Shown piece after piece: positions 43,561 through 52,557 of a stretch of 64,000 nt of DNA. Within the stretch, counting starts at the first letter, position 1, and each line of letters opens with the position of its first letter. The notes beneath the pieces are model-generated. The model did not search any database and was not told the origin of the DNA. It saw only the letters and a program-made list of their open reading frames with translations. This DNA is from Fimbriimonadales bacterium (lineage in GTDB: Bacteria; Armatimonadota; Fimbriimonadia; Fimbriimonadales; GBS-DC): positions 29,742 to 93,741 of the forward strand of contig JANXAW010000026.1 in NCBI GenBank assembly GCA_025061985.1. Direction: 5' to 3'. A program made the position numbers and the translations under genes.

Positions 43561-43845
43561 GTGACGTTTGAGGAGTTCAAAGCGAGTTTAGCCGGCGACA
43601 CCCCTCCTGCCGTGCCAGCGCCCTTGCTGGGGCTGTGGTACGACGCGAAAGGCGACTGGGACAAGGCCCACCGAACGGTGCAAAACGACCCCTCCGTCGA
43701 GAGCGCGTGGGTACACGCTTACCTGCACCGCAAAGAAGGCGACCTTAGTAACGCCCACTACTGGTACCGCCGCGCAGGCAAACCGCCCTACACTGGTTCA
43801 TTGGAAAGCGAGTGGGAGCAAATCGCCCGCGCCTTGCTGGAATAA
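43561..43845 (+). CDS. Small conserved protein of unknown function (WHDAKGDWDKAH type)
   Basis: A 94-residue protein. The stretch LWYDAKGDWDKAHRTVQNDP and AWVHAYLHRKEGDLSNAHYW followed by YRRAGKP belongs to a small conserved family I have seen in many phyla, always annotated as hypothetical. The repeat-like helices resemble a single TPR/SEL1 unit. Translation starts at GTG 43561 with a GGAGGT site 6 nt before. A GG-TATACT promoter lies at 43515-43520. It is divergent from dnaN. Confidence 0.75.
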   Translation: MTFEEFKASLAGDTPPAVPAPLLGLWYDAKGDWDKAHRTVQNDPSVESAWVHAYLHRKEGDLSNAHYWYRRAGKPPYTGSLESEWEQIARALLE

Positions 43846-43917
43846 AGAGCCACTCGCAGTACCCCTGTTGAGCAAGCTAATAGGAGATTTGCCTCACTGC
43901 GCGAACCTTCACAGCCG

Positions 43918-45297
43918 ATGAAGACGGCAGTGATTTTATGCGCGGGGCGCGGAACGCGGTTTTGGCCCTACAACGAAGTGCGCAACAAAGTCGCTACCCC
44001 TGTGATGAACCGCCCGAATGTGCGCCGCTTAGCGGAGTCGCTGCAGCAGGTGGGTATTACGCGGCTGATTGTCGTGGTTGGGGCGTTCGAGGCGTCGGTA
44101 CGCGCAGCGCTGCACGGTTTGGAACTTCCTATTGCATTCATTCGCCAAAGTCAGCCAACGGGCACAGCCGACGCCCTCCTGAGCGCCCTGCCCCTGATTG
44201 GCGAGGAACCGTTCCTTGTAGCCTATGGCGATATCGTTACCCCCGCAGAAACCCTCCAGCAGCTGGTAGCACGTTTTTACGAAACAGGTGCACTTGCAGC
44301 AGCAGTCGCCCAACGCTATTTGCCGGAACACGACCCCCGCGATTGGATTGGCGCCTACGTGCGCGACGGGCGCATCGTGCGTGTTGAGGGGCATAGCACT
44401 GACATGAACTATCGGTTAGGCGGGCTGTTCGCCTTCCAGCCTCACATTCGCGATGCGCTGAACGCCCACCCTGGGCTGATGACCAGCGTGCCTGTTGGCG
44501 GAATGCCCCCTGTGGAGGCAGAACTGGCGCAAACCTTGCAGACCCTTATTGAGCAGGGGCACGAAGTGCCCTGCGTTGAGCCAGTGGGCTTTCTGGTGGA
44601 TATGGATAAGCCGTGGCACGTGTGGGAGGCAAACGCCCGCTGGCTGGACTATGAGGCCAGTCGCTTGGAGACCGACCACATCGGCAAAGAGGTGCATATT
44701 GACGACTCTGCGGAAATCTACGGCAAGCTGGTGGTGGAAGACGGGGCAATGATTGGTAAGCGCGTTGTGATTCGGGGCAACTGCTTTATTGGGCGCGAGG
44801 CGCGGATTATCAACGGCGCCATCTTGCAAGGGCATACGGCGGTTGGCGCACGCACGCGTATCAGCGATTATTGCCTTGTGGCAGGCACAACCGTCATTGG
44901 CAACGGCTGTATCGTGGGGCACGACGCCGAAATAGACGGTGTGATGCTGGATGGTAGCTTCCTCTATCACTACTGCGAAATCGCAGGCGTGGTTGGGCAG
45001 AAGGTAGACATCGGCGCCGCCACCGTCTGCGGCACCTTGCGCTTTGACGATGGCGACACAACCCACACGATTCGCGGTAGGCGCGAACGCCCTGAGTTTG
45101 GTGCGAATGGCACCTACTTCGGCGATTTCTCACGCACGGGCGTGAATGTCATCACGATGCCAGGCGTAAAGATTGGCGCGTACTCGTGCGTGGGCGCAGG
45201 TGTCGTGGTCTACGAGGATATCCCCAGCCGTAAACTGGTGTTGCTCAAGCAAGAGCTGGTGATCCGCGACTGGGGTCCTGAGCGGTATGGATGGTAG
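43918..45297 (+). CDS. Sugar-phosphate nucleotidyltransferase with left-handed beta-helix (GlmU-like)
   Basis: A 459-residue two-domain enzyme. The N-terminal NTP-transferase starts AVILCAGRGTRFWPYNEV and keeps the NKVATPVMNRP lysine region, QPTGTADAL and VAYGDIV. The C-terminal half (about 250-450) is a hexapeptide left-handed beta-helix (IDDSAEIYGKLVVEDGAMIG, RISDYCLVAGTTVIGNGC). GlmU makes UDP-GlcNAc, but the N-terminal motif with Phe-Trp and the atypical helix suggest another sugar-1-phosphate substrate. The tail VGAGVVVYEDIPSRK resembles related archaeal and thermophile nucleotidyltransferases. It is convergent with the MtlD-family gene, 10 bp away. Confidence 0.82.
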   Translation: MKTAVILCAGRGTRFWPYNEVRNKVATPVMNRPNVRRLAESLQQVGITRLIVVVGAFEASVRAALHGLELPIAFIRQSQPTGTADALLSALPLIGEEPFLVAYGDIVTPAETLQQLVARFYETGALAAAVAQRYLPEHDPRDWIGAYVRDGRIVRVEGHSTDMNYRLGGLFAFQPHIRDALNAHPGLMTSVPVGGMPPVEAELAQTLQTLIEQGHEVPCVEPVGFLVDMDKPWHVWEANARWLDYEASRLETDHIGKEVHIDDSAEIYGKLVVEDGAMIGKRVVIRGNCFIGREARIINGAILQGHTAVGARTRISDYCLVAGTTVIGNGCIVGHDAEIDGVMLDGSFLYHYCEIAGVVGQKVDIGAATVCGTLRFDDGDTTHTIRGRRERPEFGANGTYFGDFSRTGVNVITMPGVKIGAYSCVGAGVVVYEDIPSRKLVLLKQELVIRDWGPERYGW

Positions 45298-45307
45298 GCA
45301 GTAGTTT

Positions 45308-46408
45308 TTATAGCCCTTCAAGCCCGCACCATTCGCGGAGCACCCACTCCTTGCCGTGCGTCCGCACCATTTCCTGCAGCCGCTGCGCCTCTGGGTCATC
45401 GGGGTCGGCGTACTCAAGGGCAGCTAAGATAGCCTTGCGGAACGGTGTGGGGTCTTCCCCCTGCTCTACCAGCAACCGGTAGGCACCCACTAGCCGATCC
45501 TCGGGGCGCAGTTTACGCAGCGGTTCACGAGCGACACGGCGAATCGGGTCATCTAAGTGTGGGTCTTGAATGCGCGCGAGGATGTCTTGAACGGTCTCAA
45601 AATGCTCTTTTCGGTCAAAGGGGTGCTTCTTGAGGAATGCGTTTGCCAGCGCGTTTGCCCCTTGCACAAACAGGGCGTGGATTTCCTTGTCCTGTAAGGC
45701 TTGCTGAATAGTTTGGTAGCCGCGTTGCGCGCCCAAGTAAGCCACGAGCGCATGCAAACCGTTATGCAGATAGAGCTTGCGCTGCATGTAAATCTCGAAC
45801 GGGCGCACGGGGTATAGCCCAACGATCGGCGGTGGGCTAACGATCAAGGCATCAGCATCCACGGGGAGTTTAGCGTAGCGGTCAACACGCACGCCAGGCG
45901 GGTCGCCTGGCAGTTCTGCAACCGCTTGACGCCCGATAATGCAGCGCACTAGCCCTACTCGCTCGAGCAGGGAGTGCTCTTCTGGGGCGAGCGCAGAAAG
46001 CAGCGCGTTGCGTAGGCGTATGTGCGCCTCTACATCGTTCTCTCCTAGCAGCACAAGGATGGGTGTAGGGTTTTCCTCAGCGCGGCGGCGCAAGCCAGCA
46101 GCAAGCAACGGGGCAAGAGCAGGTAGCACATTTACCCCTACAGCTGTGGAAGCCACAGTTGTTGTCGCAAACGCCTTTGCAACGGCTTCCGTGTCGCTTG
46201 CCTCAATCGCAGACACAGGGGCTATCGTCTCGCGCGAGCCGTCTGTCCACTCAATCCAGCACGAGCGATGGCGGTTGAGGCTTGCGACCAGATCCGCCCG
46301 CGCCTCCACAAACACCGTTTCAAAACCTGAGCGAGCATAGAGTTGGGCGAAGAAGCCTCGCCCAATCTTGCCCGCTCCGAACTGCAACGCCACCAAGTGA
46401 TTAGTCAC
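45308..46408 (-). CDS. Mannitol dehydrogenase family protein (MtlD-like)
   Basis: A 366-residue polyol/sugar-phosphate dehydrogenase of the long-chain MtlD type, which interconverts fructose 6-phosphate and mannitol 1-phosphate in known members. ALQFGAGKIGRGFFAQLYA is the Rossmann loop. KLYLHNGLHALVAYLG holds the catalytic lysine, Asn and His of the family. The likely start is GTG 46408, which overlaps the stop of the dockerin gene (GTGACTAA); a TTG at 46420 would be longer. No mannitol PTS genes are near. The substrate is therefore open. Confidence 0.82.
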   Translation of the reverse strand: MTNHLVALQFGAGKIGRGFFAQLYARSGFETVFVEARADLVASLNRHRSCWIEWTDGSRETIAPVSAIEASDTEAVAKAFATTTVASTAVGVNVLPALAPLLAAGLRRRAEENPTPILVLLGENDVEAHIRLRNALLSALAPEEHSLLERVGLVRCIIGRQAVAELPGDPPGVRVDRYAKLPVDADALIVSPPPIVGLYPVRPFEIYMQRKLYLHNGLHALVAYLGAQRGYQTIQQALQDKEIHALFVQGANALANAFLKKHPFDRKEHFETVQDILARIQDPHLDDPIRRVAREPLRKLRPEDRLVGAYRLLVEQGEDPTPFRKAILAALEYADPDDPEAQRLQEMVRTHGKEWVLREWCGLEGL

Positions 46409-47726
46409 CTGTGGCACCAAAGTTGAATAGCACAGTTAGGAGGTCTGCGTTGTTTACAACGCCGTCTCCGTTTAGGTCGGCTGCAGGGTTATTCGAACCG
46501 AAATTGAACAACACAGAAAGTAGGTCAGCGTTGTTAATGACATTGTCGCCGTTCAGGTCGCCGTTGATGAGGTTGAACACTAGTCCTGACACATCGCTGT
46601 TGAGCGACACATTACGTACCTTTCGGCGCAGGCTGGTAGGCGCCCGCACAGCAATGTCTACCGTGCCGCTCATAATGGCAGTATAGGTAGTGAACTCACC
46701 TGCATTGTTCGTGGTGAAGGTGCGTTGCGCTCGCAAGGTAGATGTGCCTGCTTGGAAGATTTGCATCTCAAAAGATACGCTCGAGAGGTTCTGCCGATCC
46801 AGAATAACTCGCCCCGAAAGCAGTCGGCGCACAGGAGTGTAGTCGGTGATTAGCACATCATACCAGCCTCCTGCTCGCCCACCTGGGTAGTTGAAGCCCT
46901 CCACACGAATATAGTACACCCCTGCAGGCAAGTTGGACAGTTGCACAAGCGAGGTGTAAGAGTTGAAGGGGTCGTGGGGATCGTCGTCATTGGTTTGCAA
47001 GGGGTTAAAGTTTGCGTCATAAACCGTAACTATCGTGTCTGTAGCACCAAAGGTACGCACAGTAAGGTTGCCCGCGCCGATCTCAATCCGATAGTGATCA
47101 AGGTCCGTTTGGCGATAGCGCAGAAATGCGTTCGGAATAAGCGTGAAATCATCTGCGAGGTTTCCGATGTTTGTGGCTGTGCCAAAGGTTTCGTTGGTGC
47201 CGTCCACTTCGTATGGGTCATAGTCAGGTGCAGTGCTGCCTTCGAACATGCGCAGCGCGTAGCGAAAGCGTGCTAACGCACCAGCAGAGGGAAAAGCCCG
47301 CACGACCACATAGTAGGTGCCTGCGCTAAGCGGGATGGTGATACCCGAATCGGCGTTTGTAAATGAGGTATCACGATTGCCGCGATTCGGGTTGTTTTGT
47401 TCGTCATCATCGTTTTCTGCGATAAGGCCCCCACTGGCATTATAAAGCGCGAGCACGGAGTCAAGAGTGCAGTCCACCCGGAAGGAGTAGGTGCCTGACT
47501 GCAAAATCTGCACCCGAAACCAGTCTATGTCGCCGTCTGGGTTGATAAGACCACGCACGACCTTCATTCTGCGTGTGTTGTTGGGGTCAAGCCCCACGAC
47601 GCCGACATCTTGGGCAGTAGCAAGAACGTTATTTACTTCGATCTCCGTGACGAAGTCGATTACGGGTGACTGAGCGCTGCTAACGCTTACTATCGCCCAA
47701 AGTAAGCTGAGCACTCGCTTCTTCAT
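46401..47726 (-). CDS. Secreted protein with two PPC domains and a C-terminal dockerin
   Basis: A 441-residue exported protein with signal peptide (MKKRVLSLLWAIVSVSSAQS). Two bacterial pre-peptidase C-terminal (PPC) beta-sandwich domains follow (about 30-165, DGDIDWFRVQILQSGTYSFR; and about 175-295, LDHYRIEIGAGNLTVRTFG). A carboxypeptidase-regulatory-like domain covers about 300-385. The end is a dockerin type I: two Ca-binding repeats, DLNGDNVINNADLLSVLF and DLNGDGVVNNADLLTVLF, both with all calcium ligands. No cohesin is in the window. A TATAAT and an AAAGGAG site precede the ATG. Probably surface-attached. Confidence 0.88.
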   Translation of the reverse strand: MKKRVLSLLWAIVSVSSAQSPVIDFVTEIEVNNVLATAQDVGVVGLDPNNTRRMKVVRGLINPDGDIDWFRVQILQSGTYSFRVDCTLDSVLALYNASGGLIAENDDDEQNNPNRGNRDTSFTNADSGITIPLSAGTYYVVVRAFPSAGALARFRYALRMFEGSTAPDYDPYEVDGTNETFGTATNIGNLADDFTLIPNAFLRYRQTDLDHYRIEIGAGNLTVRTFGATDTIVTVYDANFNPLQTNDDDPHDPFNSYTSLVQLSNLPAGVYYIRVEGFNYPGGRAGGWYDVLITDYTPVRRLLSGRVILDRQNLSSVSFEMQIFQAGTSTLRAQRTFTTNNAGEFTTYTAIMSGTVDIAVRAPTSLRRKVRNVSLNSDVSGLVFNLINGDLNGDNVINNADLLSVLFNFGSNNPAADLNGDGVVNNADLLTVLFNFGATGD

Positions 47727-47774
47727 TGCCCCACGACTCCTTTCTCCGTGGTCTATTATAGCACAGTTCGCGCG

Positions 47775-48470
47775 TTAGAGGTACCCCCGCTCGCGCAAAC
47801 TGGTATAGTTGCCATCGCCAATGATGATGTGATCCAGCAGTTCGATGCCCAGCAGTGCGCCTGCATCTTTGAGCCGGTGGGTGATGGCGATATCCTCAGG
47901 GCTGGGGGTTGGGTCGCCGCTGGGATGGTTATGCACGGCGATCCAGCACGCGGCGCCTTCGCGGATAATCGCACGGTAGACCTCGCGTGGGTGCACCAGG
48001 CTGCTGTCTAAGGTGCCGATAGAGATCGTTTCGGTGCGCAACACGCGGTTTTTAGTATCCAGCATTACCGCTACAAAGTGCTCCCGCCGCTCGGCGACAA
48101 ATTGCAGATGGAGCAGTTGATACACGTCTTCTGGGGAGCGGATTTGGGGACGCTCGTGGAACTGGCTCAGCGCTACGCGCCTGCCCAGCTCCATCGCAGC
48201 GGCAATTTGGGTGGCTTTCGCCAATCCCACGCCTTTTACTGCTGCCAGCTCTTGTACGCTGGCGTGCATCACGCCACGCACGCCTCCGAACCTTTGCAGC
48301 AGGTGCTGCGCCAGCTGGAGGGCAGACATCTGGGTTGTGCCCGTGCGCAGCAAAATCGCTAACAGCTCATATTCACTAAGGTAAGCGGCTCCCCATCGAG
48401 CCAGCTTCTCGCGGGGACGCTCCTCTGGTGGCAACTCGCGAATCGTGGTGTAGCGCATCGAGTCCCTCAT
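47775..48470 (-). CDS. radC: RadC family JAB-domain protein
   Basis: A 231-residue RadC. The N-terminal part has a helix-hairpin-helix (VQELAAVKGVGLAKATQIAA). The C-terminal JAMM/MPN domain has the complete metal motif HNHPSGDPTPSPEDIAITH. The historic role in DNA repair has been withdrawn in E. coli, and the function is unclear. ATG 48470 overlaps the upstream small gene stop (ATGA); a second ATG at 48458 has a better-spaced GAGGG site and may be used instead. Confidence 0.93.
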   Translation of the reverse strand: MRDSMRYTTIRELPPEERPREKLARWGAAYLSEYELLAILLRTGTTQMSALQLAQHLLQRFGGVRGVMHASVQELAAVKGVGLAKATQIAAAMELGRRVALSQFHERPQIRSPEDVYQLLHLQFVAERREHFVAVMLDTKNRVLRTETISIGTLDSSLVHPREVYRAIIREGAACWIAVHNHPSGDPTPSPEDIAITHRLKDAGALLGIELLDHIIIGDGNYTSLRERGYL

Positions 48471-48685
48471 AACTCCCGTTTGAGGCGTGGGTGCACGAAG
48501 TAATGAACTGCTCCAGCTGCTGTCGAACCAAATGCGCTGGAGAGCCAGATGCCCGACAAGATGTAGCTGGCAAGTGCAAGCCTTGCCAGCAGTCGCATTT
48601 CAGAAGGCAGACATATTCCGGTTAGGGGCAGCGCTCCCAAAGCAGTTCCCACTGCTACCCACTTGTGTGCTTTCCCACAGGGCAT
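48467..48685 (-). CDS. Short membrane protein resembling the start of DUF2227 metal-binding proteins
   Basis: A 72-residue protein with two hydrophobic segments (about 10-24 and 33-48). The start MPCGKAHKW and the stretch YILSGIWLSS resemble the first quarter of DUF2227 proteins (about 180 residues), in which a conserved SPDLD metal motif follows. Here the similarity ends at exactly that point, and the tail FVHPRLKREL is unrelated. So it looks like a shortened remnant or a derived small protein. It starts 9 nt after the sigA stop and overlaps radC by 4 nt. Confidence 0.5.
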   Translation of the reverse strand: MPCGKAHKWVAVGTALGALPLTGICLPSEMRLLARLALASYILSGIWLSSAFGSTAAGAVHYFVHPRLKREL

Positions 48686-48694
48686 CTTTTTTTT

Positions 48695-49729
48695 TCACTC
48701 ACGTACGGCTCGCTGCATTTTCTGGATGGCGCGCGACTCCAGTTGGCGTACGCGCTCTTTGCTTAGCCCCAGCCGTCGCCCTACCTCCTCCAAGGTCATT
48801 GGAGGCTCGCCCGTTAGCCCATAGCGCAGCTGAATAACCAATCGCTCCTTTTCGTTGAGGCGGGCAAGCAGATTCTCCCAGTCGATCGCTTGCTCCCATT
48901 CGGCTTGGGTCTCGGCGGCGATGAGGTCTGCCAAGGTCGTGCCGTCACTGTCGCTGATGGGCATTTCCAGCGAAATGGGCTTTGCAATCGCGTGCATGAG
49001 TTCGCGCACTTGCTCGGGGCTGAGTTTGGTGCGTTGGGCGACTTCGTGCACTGTCGGATCGCGTCCCAGCTCTTGTTGCAATAGCGCTGCTGCCTGACGC
49101 ACCTGCTGGAGTACTCGCGCCATATGTTGGGGCAGGCGGATCAGGGACGCTTGTTCCCGAAGGGCGCGCGAGATGGCTTGACGAATCCACCACGTGGCGT
49201 AGGTGCTGAAGCGATTGCCACGACTGGGGTCGTATTGTTCCGCAGCGCGCATCAGCCCTATGTTGCCCTCTTGGATAAGGTCGATCATCGACAAGCCGCG
49301 TCCCGTGTAGTGCCTGGCGATTGCGATGACCAAGCGTAGGTTCGACTGTACCAGCTGTTCGCGAGCATGCTCATCGCCTTGCGCCGCACGCCATGCCAAC
49401 TCGCGTTCCTGCTCAGGGGTCAGCAAAGGGGCACGAGCTGCCTGACGCACCCACCACTCCACAGCATCTTCCAGCTGTTCTTGCTCCACCTCTTCTATGA
49501 ACCTGTCCGCACTCTCGGTTGCCAGACGCAGCTCCAGCTCGGAGGCTTCGTGCTCGTCCAACACGCGGATTCCGTGCGACTCAAGATATTCCAGCACGCT
49601 TTCAATAGCGTCTGGCTCCAGTTCCAGCTCTGGCAGTGCTGCCAGTAGCTCCTCCACCGAAACATACCCTTGGTGTTTTCTGCTTTCGACAAGCAGGCGC
49701 AACGCTTCGCTCGTGCCCCAATCCTTCAT
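48695..49729 (-). CDS. sigA: Primary RNA polymerase sigma factor (sigma-70 family)
   Basis: A 344-residue principal sigma factor. A region 1.1-like head ([12 protein letters not shown] to [11 protein letters not shown]) is followed by region 1.2 ([21 protein letters not shown]) and region 2 with the -10 recognition helix ([21 protein letters not shown]). Region 3 ([13 protein letters not shown]) and region 4 with its helix-turn-helix ([20 protein letters not shown]) complete it. The ATG at 49729 has an AAGGAGGA site and overlaps the dnaG stop (ATGA), the conserved dnaG-sigA order. This is presumably the factor that reads the GGTATAAT-like promoters seen throughout the window. Confidence 0.95.
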   Translation of the reverse strand: MKDWGTSEALRLLVESRKHQGYVSVEELLAALPELELEPDAIESVLEYLESHGIRVLDEHEASELELRLATESADRFIEEVEQEQLEDAVEWWVRQAARAPLLTPEQERELAWRAAQGDEHAREQLVQSNLRLVIAIARHYTGRGLSMIDLIQEGNIGLMRAAEQYDPSRGNRFSTYATWWIRQAISRALREQASLIRLPQHMARVLQQVRQAAALLQQELGRDPTVHEVAQRTKLSPEQVRELMHAIAKPISLEMPISDSDGTTLADLIAAETQAEWEQAIDWENLLARLNEKERLVIQLRYGLTGEPPMTLEEVGRRLGLSKERVRQLESRAIQKMQRAVRE

Positions 49730-51558
49730 AGAGAGGCTCCTCCTTCTAAGCTCAAAGATTCGACACGGATGCGCCAGTATTCCTGCAGCCACTCAGTGGT
49801 AAGGGGTGCGTTTTCGTCGCGCGAGTGTTGGGTTAGTTGGGTTGCGAGTTGGAGACGCTTGCGTCGTCGGGCATAGTCTTGGAGACGCTGGATGCAGCCT
49901 GCAGCCCACTGGGGGGTCATTGGGGGCGATTCTTGCAGCAGCAATCCCGTAAGTAGCGCACGGAGTGGCTCCTCTTGGATTTGTTCCAGCAGTTCCGCTG
50001 GCGGGTAATGGCACGGGGGTTGAGGCAGAGCTTGCAGGCGCGCCGCTAACTGTGCGTGCAAAGGCACTTGCCACTCGATTTCGGGCAAGTACTGGAGCGC
50101 GACAACCGCCGAATCGGGGTAAAGAGTTGCCCGAAGGGCTTCACTCTCGGCTAGAAACAGAGCCTTAGGGATGGCAAGAGGCGTAGGTGCAGCGGCTGTA
50201 GCGGGGGCTGGCGAGGCTGACAGCTCTGACTGGCGCTGCCCACGCCGTGCGCGCGCGTATCGACGTAGCTCTCGCTGAAGCGCTTGAAGGGCAGCTTGGC
50301 GGTTGGCGAGATATGCGGGCGTGAGTGGAGCTAATCGCTCCAGACACGCCATTCGATCTAACTCGCTGGGAAGGCTTGCTGCCCACTCCAGCCCGCGCTG
50401 CACGATCTGTGCTTTGAGCGCAGGCTCCAACGCTGCGGGCGAACGCTCCCCTGCCACTTCGCGTACAATCTGCTCGATGCCAAACAGCGCTACGGGCACT
50501 GCCGCTTCCAACGCTTGCTGAAACGCTTCCGCGCCTTGCGAGCGCAGCAGGCTGTCGGGGTCTTCTCCAGCAGGTAGGCTCACCACGAATGCAGGGATGC
50601 CCGCCTGAAGCAATACCTCACCCGCTCGCAGCGCCGCCCGAACACCCGCGGCATCCGAATCGAACACCAAGTACACGCGCTCTACTAAGCGCTTCAAGCG
50701 CGCAGCGTGCTCCTCGGTAAACGCCGTACCCAAGGTGGCTACGCTGTGAGTGAAGCCATACTGGTGGAGCATAATCAGGTCTAGGTAGCCCTCCACCACA
50801 ATCGCAGCCCGTTGGCGCACGATGGCGTTGCGCGCTCGATGCCAGCCGTAGAGGGTGGTGCGCTTTTCAAACAAGGGAGTCTCTGGGCTGTTGAGGTATT
50901 TCGGTTCCTCATCTCCGAGGGTGCGCGCCCCAAACGCCACCACGCGCCCTGCAGCGTCGTGGATTGGGAAGATGATCCGATTGCGGAAGCGGTCGTAGTA
51001 GCCACTGCCATCTTCTCGCGCTTTGAGTAGCCCCGCTGCTTCCGCATCGCGAGGATCGAAGTTATGCTTTTGCAAAAAACGCAACAAGTAATCCCATCCG
51101 TCAGGCGCATAGCCTAACTCGAAGGCTTCAATAGTCTCTGGGGTCAGCCCACGCTGAGCAAGGTACTGTTGCGCAGCGGGCGTGCGCTGCAAGCACTGGC
51201 GGTAAAAGAAGTGCGCGGCGAACACCAGCTTTCGCAGTCGCTCCAGTTCGTTGGGAGGCTCGGCAGCTATCGCCTCGGAGCGGAGTTCAATCCCCGCGCG
51301 CTGGGCGAGGCGCTGCAGCGCTTCGCGGAACGACAGCCCCTCAATGCGCATCAGAAAGGCTATCGCATCGCCCGAAGCGCCACACCCAAAGCAGTGGAAG
51401 CGATTGAGAGCAGGGCTAACATAAAACGACGGGGTCTTTTCCGTATGGAACGGGCAGAGCGCTTTGAAATTCTTCCCTGCCCGTTCCAAGCGTACGTACT
51501 CAGAAACAAGTTCCACGAGGTCGATGCGCTCGCGAATCGCCTCGCGCCAGTTGCGCAA
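49726..51558 (-). CDS. dnaG: DNA primase
   Basis: Synthesises RNA primers for replication. About 610 residues. The CHC2 zinc finger reads [11 protein letters not shown] and [16 protein letters not shown]. The TOPRIM core has [12 protein letters not shown] and [16 protein letters not shown] with the catalytic acids. A C-terminal helicase-interaction part follows. No ATG is available near the expected N-terminus. TTG 51558 lies 9 nt after AGGAGG and gives [25 protein letters not shown] 51576, overlapping the upstream stop, is the alternative. sigA follows with a 4-nt overlap. Confidence 0.94.
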   Translation of the reverse strand: MRNWREAIRERIDLVELVSEYVRLERAGKNFKALCPFHTEKTPSFYVSPALNRFHCFGCGASGDAIAFLMRIEGLSFREALQRLAQRAGIELRSEAIAAEPPNELERLRKLVFAAHFFYRQCLQRTPAAQQYLAQRGLTPETIEAFELGYAPDGWDYLLRFLQKHNFDPRDAEAAGLLKAREDGSGYYDRFRNRIIFPIHDAAGRVVAFGARTLGDEEPKYLNSPETPLFEKRTTLYGWHRARNAIVRQRAAIVVEGYLDLIMLHQYGFTHSVATLGTAFTEEHAARLKRLVERVYLVFDSDAAGVRAALRAGEVLLQAGIPAFVVSLPAGEDPDSLLRSQGAEAFQQALEAAVPVALFGIEQIVREVAGERSPAALEPALKAQIVQRGLEWAASLPSELDRMACLERLAPLTPAYLANRQAALQALQRELRRYARARRGQRQSELSASPAPATAAAPTPLAIPKALFLAESEALRATLYPDSAVVALQYLPEIEWQVPLHAQLAARLQALPQPPCHYPPAELLEQIQEEPLRALLTGLLLQESPPMTPQWAAGCIQRLQDYARRRKRLQLATQLTQHSRDENAPLTTEWLQEYWRIRVESLSLEGGASL

Positions 51559-51572
51559 AGGCACTCGCCTCC

Positions 51573-52325
51573 TCAAAGTGCAGTAGCCGACGCAGCGCCA
51601 CCGCCGCCCCCACGACCTCCTGGAGCGCCCATCCCTCCAGGCGCCACAGGGCCAGCTGTTGGGCCAGAAGCCCGCGCGCCTCCACTGGCACCCGTGCCCA
51701 AGCTTGTGAAGCCTGCACCCAGCGAAGGCACACCTGCCGCCACAAAGATGCCCGTCACGCGATTGGACTTCGAATCAAACTGGAACGCTACCCCCAGTTT
51801 GTTGTAGCGAATCACGTAAATGTCGCCGCTGAACGCGGGCGGCTCGCTGGGCTGTCCATAAGCAGCGATCACCTTGTCAAAGGTGTCGTTCAAGCCGATA
51901 CCGCGGCTGGTGCGCACCCTTGGGTCAGGGCGACGCCCATATGCACTGATTTGCACCACGCGCCCGTCCTTGTTGAACTGGAACACATAAGTAGAGCCAC
52001 CCTTACTGCGGTACACCAACACCGTCTCTTCTTCAGTGCGGGTTTCCCCTGCACCTGAGGTGCCTCCAACAGTAGGGGGTTGCCCCTCCTCAGGTCCAGG
52101 CAGCTGCCCCCTGTCTTGTTGGTTAGAGAGCTCCCTAATAACGATTTGGGCGTTGGTGACCATCGTAGGGTTGCCAAACTGCTTCACTACCTGCGTAATT
52201 GGCGTGAACACCCGCACGCCTATAAGCGAAATCTCGGGACGCGGACGACCCCGCTGTGCAGGCAGCAAAACGACTAATGCTGCCACGCTCACCACGATTA
52301 CGCTAAGACGCCACATTCGGTTCAT
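51573..52325 (-). CDS. Exported hypothetical protein with a duplicated domain and glycine-rich tail
   Basis: A 250-residue protein with an N-terminal signal or anchor (LSVIVVSVAALVVLLPAQ). Two copies of a short domain follow. The first, about 35-130, has TPITQVVKQFGNPTMV and TYVFQFNKDGRVVQISAYG; the second, about 140-200, has DTFDKVIAAYGQPSEPP and VAFQFDSKSNRVTGIFV. The pattern fits a BamE/SmpA-like two-layer fold, but that is a guess. The tail is Gly/Ala/Ser-rich with a run of glycines. It lies directly upstream of dnaG, its stop overlapping a possible TTG start. A GTATAC promoter and AAGGAGGC site precede the ATG. Confidence 0.7.
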   Translation of the reverse strand: MNRMWRLSVIVVSVAALVVLLPAQRGRPRPEISLIGVRVFTPITQVVKQFGNPTMVTNAQIVIRELSNQQDRGQLPGPEEGQPPTVGGTSGAGETRTEEETVLVYRSKGGSTYVFQFNKDGRVVQISAYGRRPDPRVRTSRGIGLNDTFDKVIAAYGQPSEPPAFSGDIYVIRYNKLGVAFQFDSKSNRVTGIFVAAGVPSLGAGFTSLGTGASGGARASGPTAGPVAPGGMGAPGGRGGGGGAASATAL

Positions 52326-52405
52326 CGGTGATTGCCTCCTTGTCTGGTATACTTGTGTTCAACGCCCCAGTGAGCTTTCCTGCCACTGGGTAGGCTCACC
52401 CAACA

Positions 52406-52411
52406 TATTAT
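52406..52411 (+). promoter_or_regulatory. -10 box of the micropeptide-ychF-like unit, near-leaderless
   Basis: TATTAT ends 5 nt before ATG 52417; there is no Shine-Dalgarno site. Confidence 0.5.
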
Positions 52412-52416
52412 AGACG

Positions 52417-52557
52417 ATGGGCAGCCGAAAAAGTGCGTGGTGGAGAGCCGTGCGCGTAATCATCCTGCTCGCGGTGTTAGCGTGGATTATCTACTGGTTC
52501 TGGTACTTGCCGAGGCAAGCTCTGTCGCCTATGCCGATGATTGAGTTCGTGCCATGA
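52417..52557 (+). CDS. 46-residue single-pass membrane micropeptide, translationally coupled to the YchF-like gene
   Basis: A short open frame hidden between divergent genes. It encodes MGSRKSAWWRAVR, a hydrophobic stretch VIILLAVLAWIIYWFWYL (about 14-31) and a short polar tail ending EFVP. The basic start plus one hydrophobic helix predicts a membrane peptide with its N-terminus inside. Its stop overlaps the next ATG (ATGA), so translation of the YchF-like gene should depend on it, and a -10 box sits exactly where a leaderless transcript would need it. It matches nothing I know. It could also be a mere upstream leader cistron. Confidence 0.6.
   Translation: MGSRKSAWWRAVRVIILLAVLAWIIYWFWYLPRQALSPMPMIEFVP

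Noticed and set aside
43547..43564. Five-codon minicistron MEVRE overlapping the GTG of the 43561 gene
   Set aside because: Such tiny frames arise by chance from GGAGG sites containing ATGGAG; no further support.
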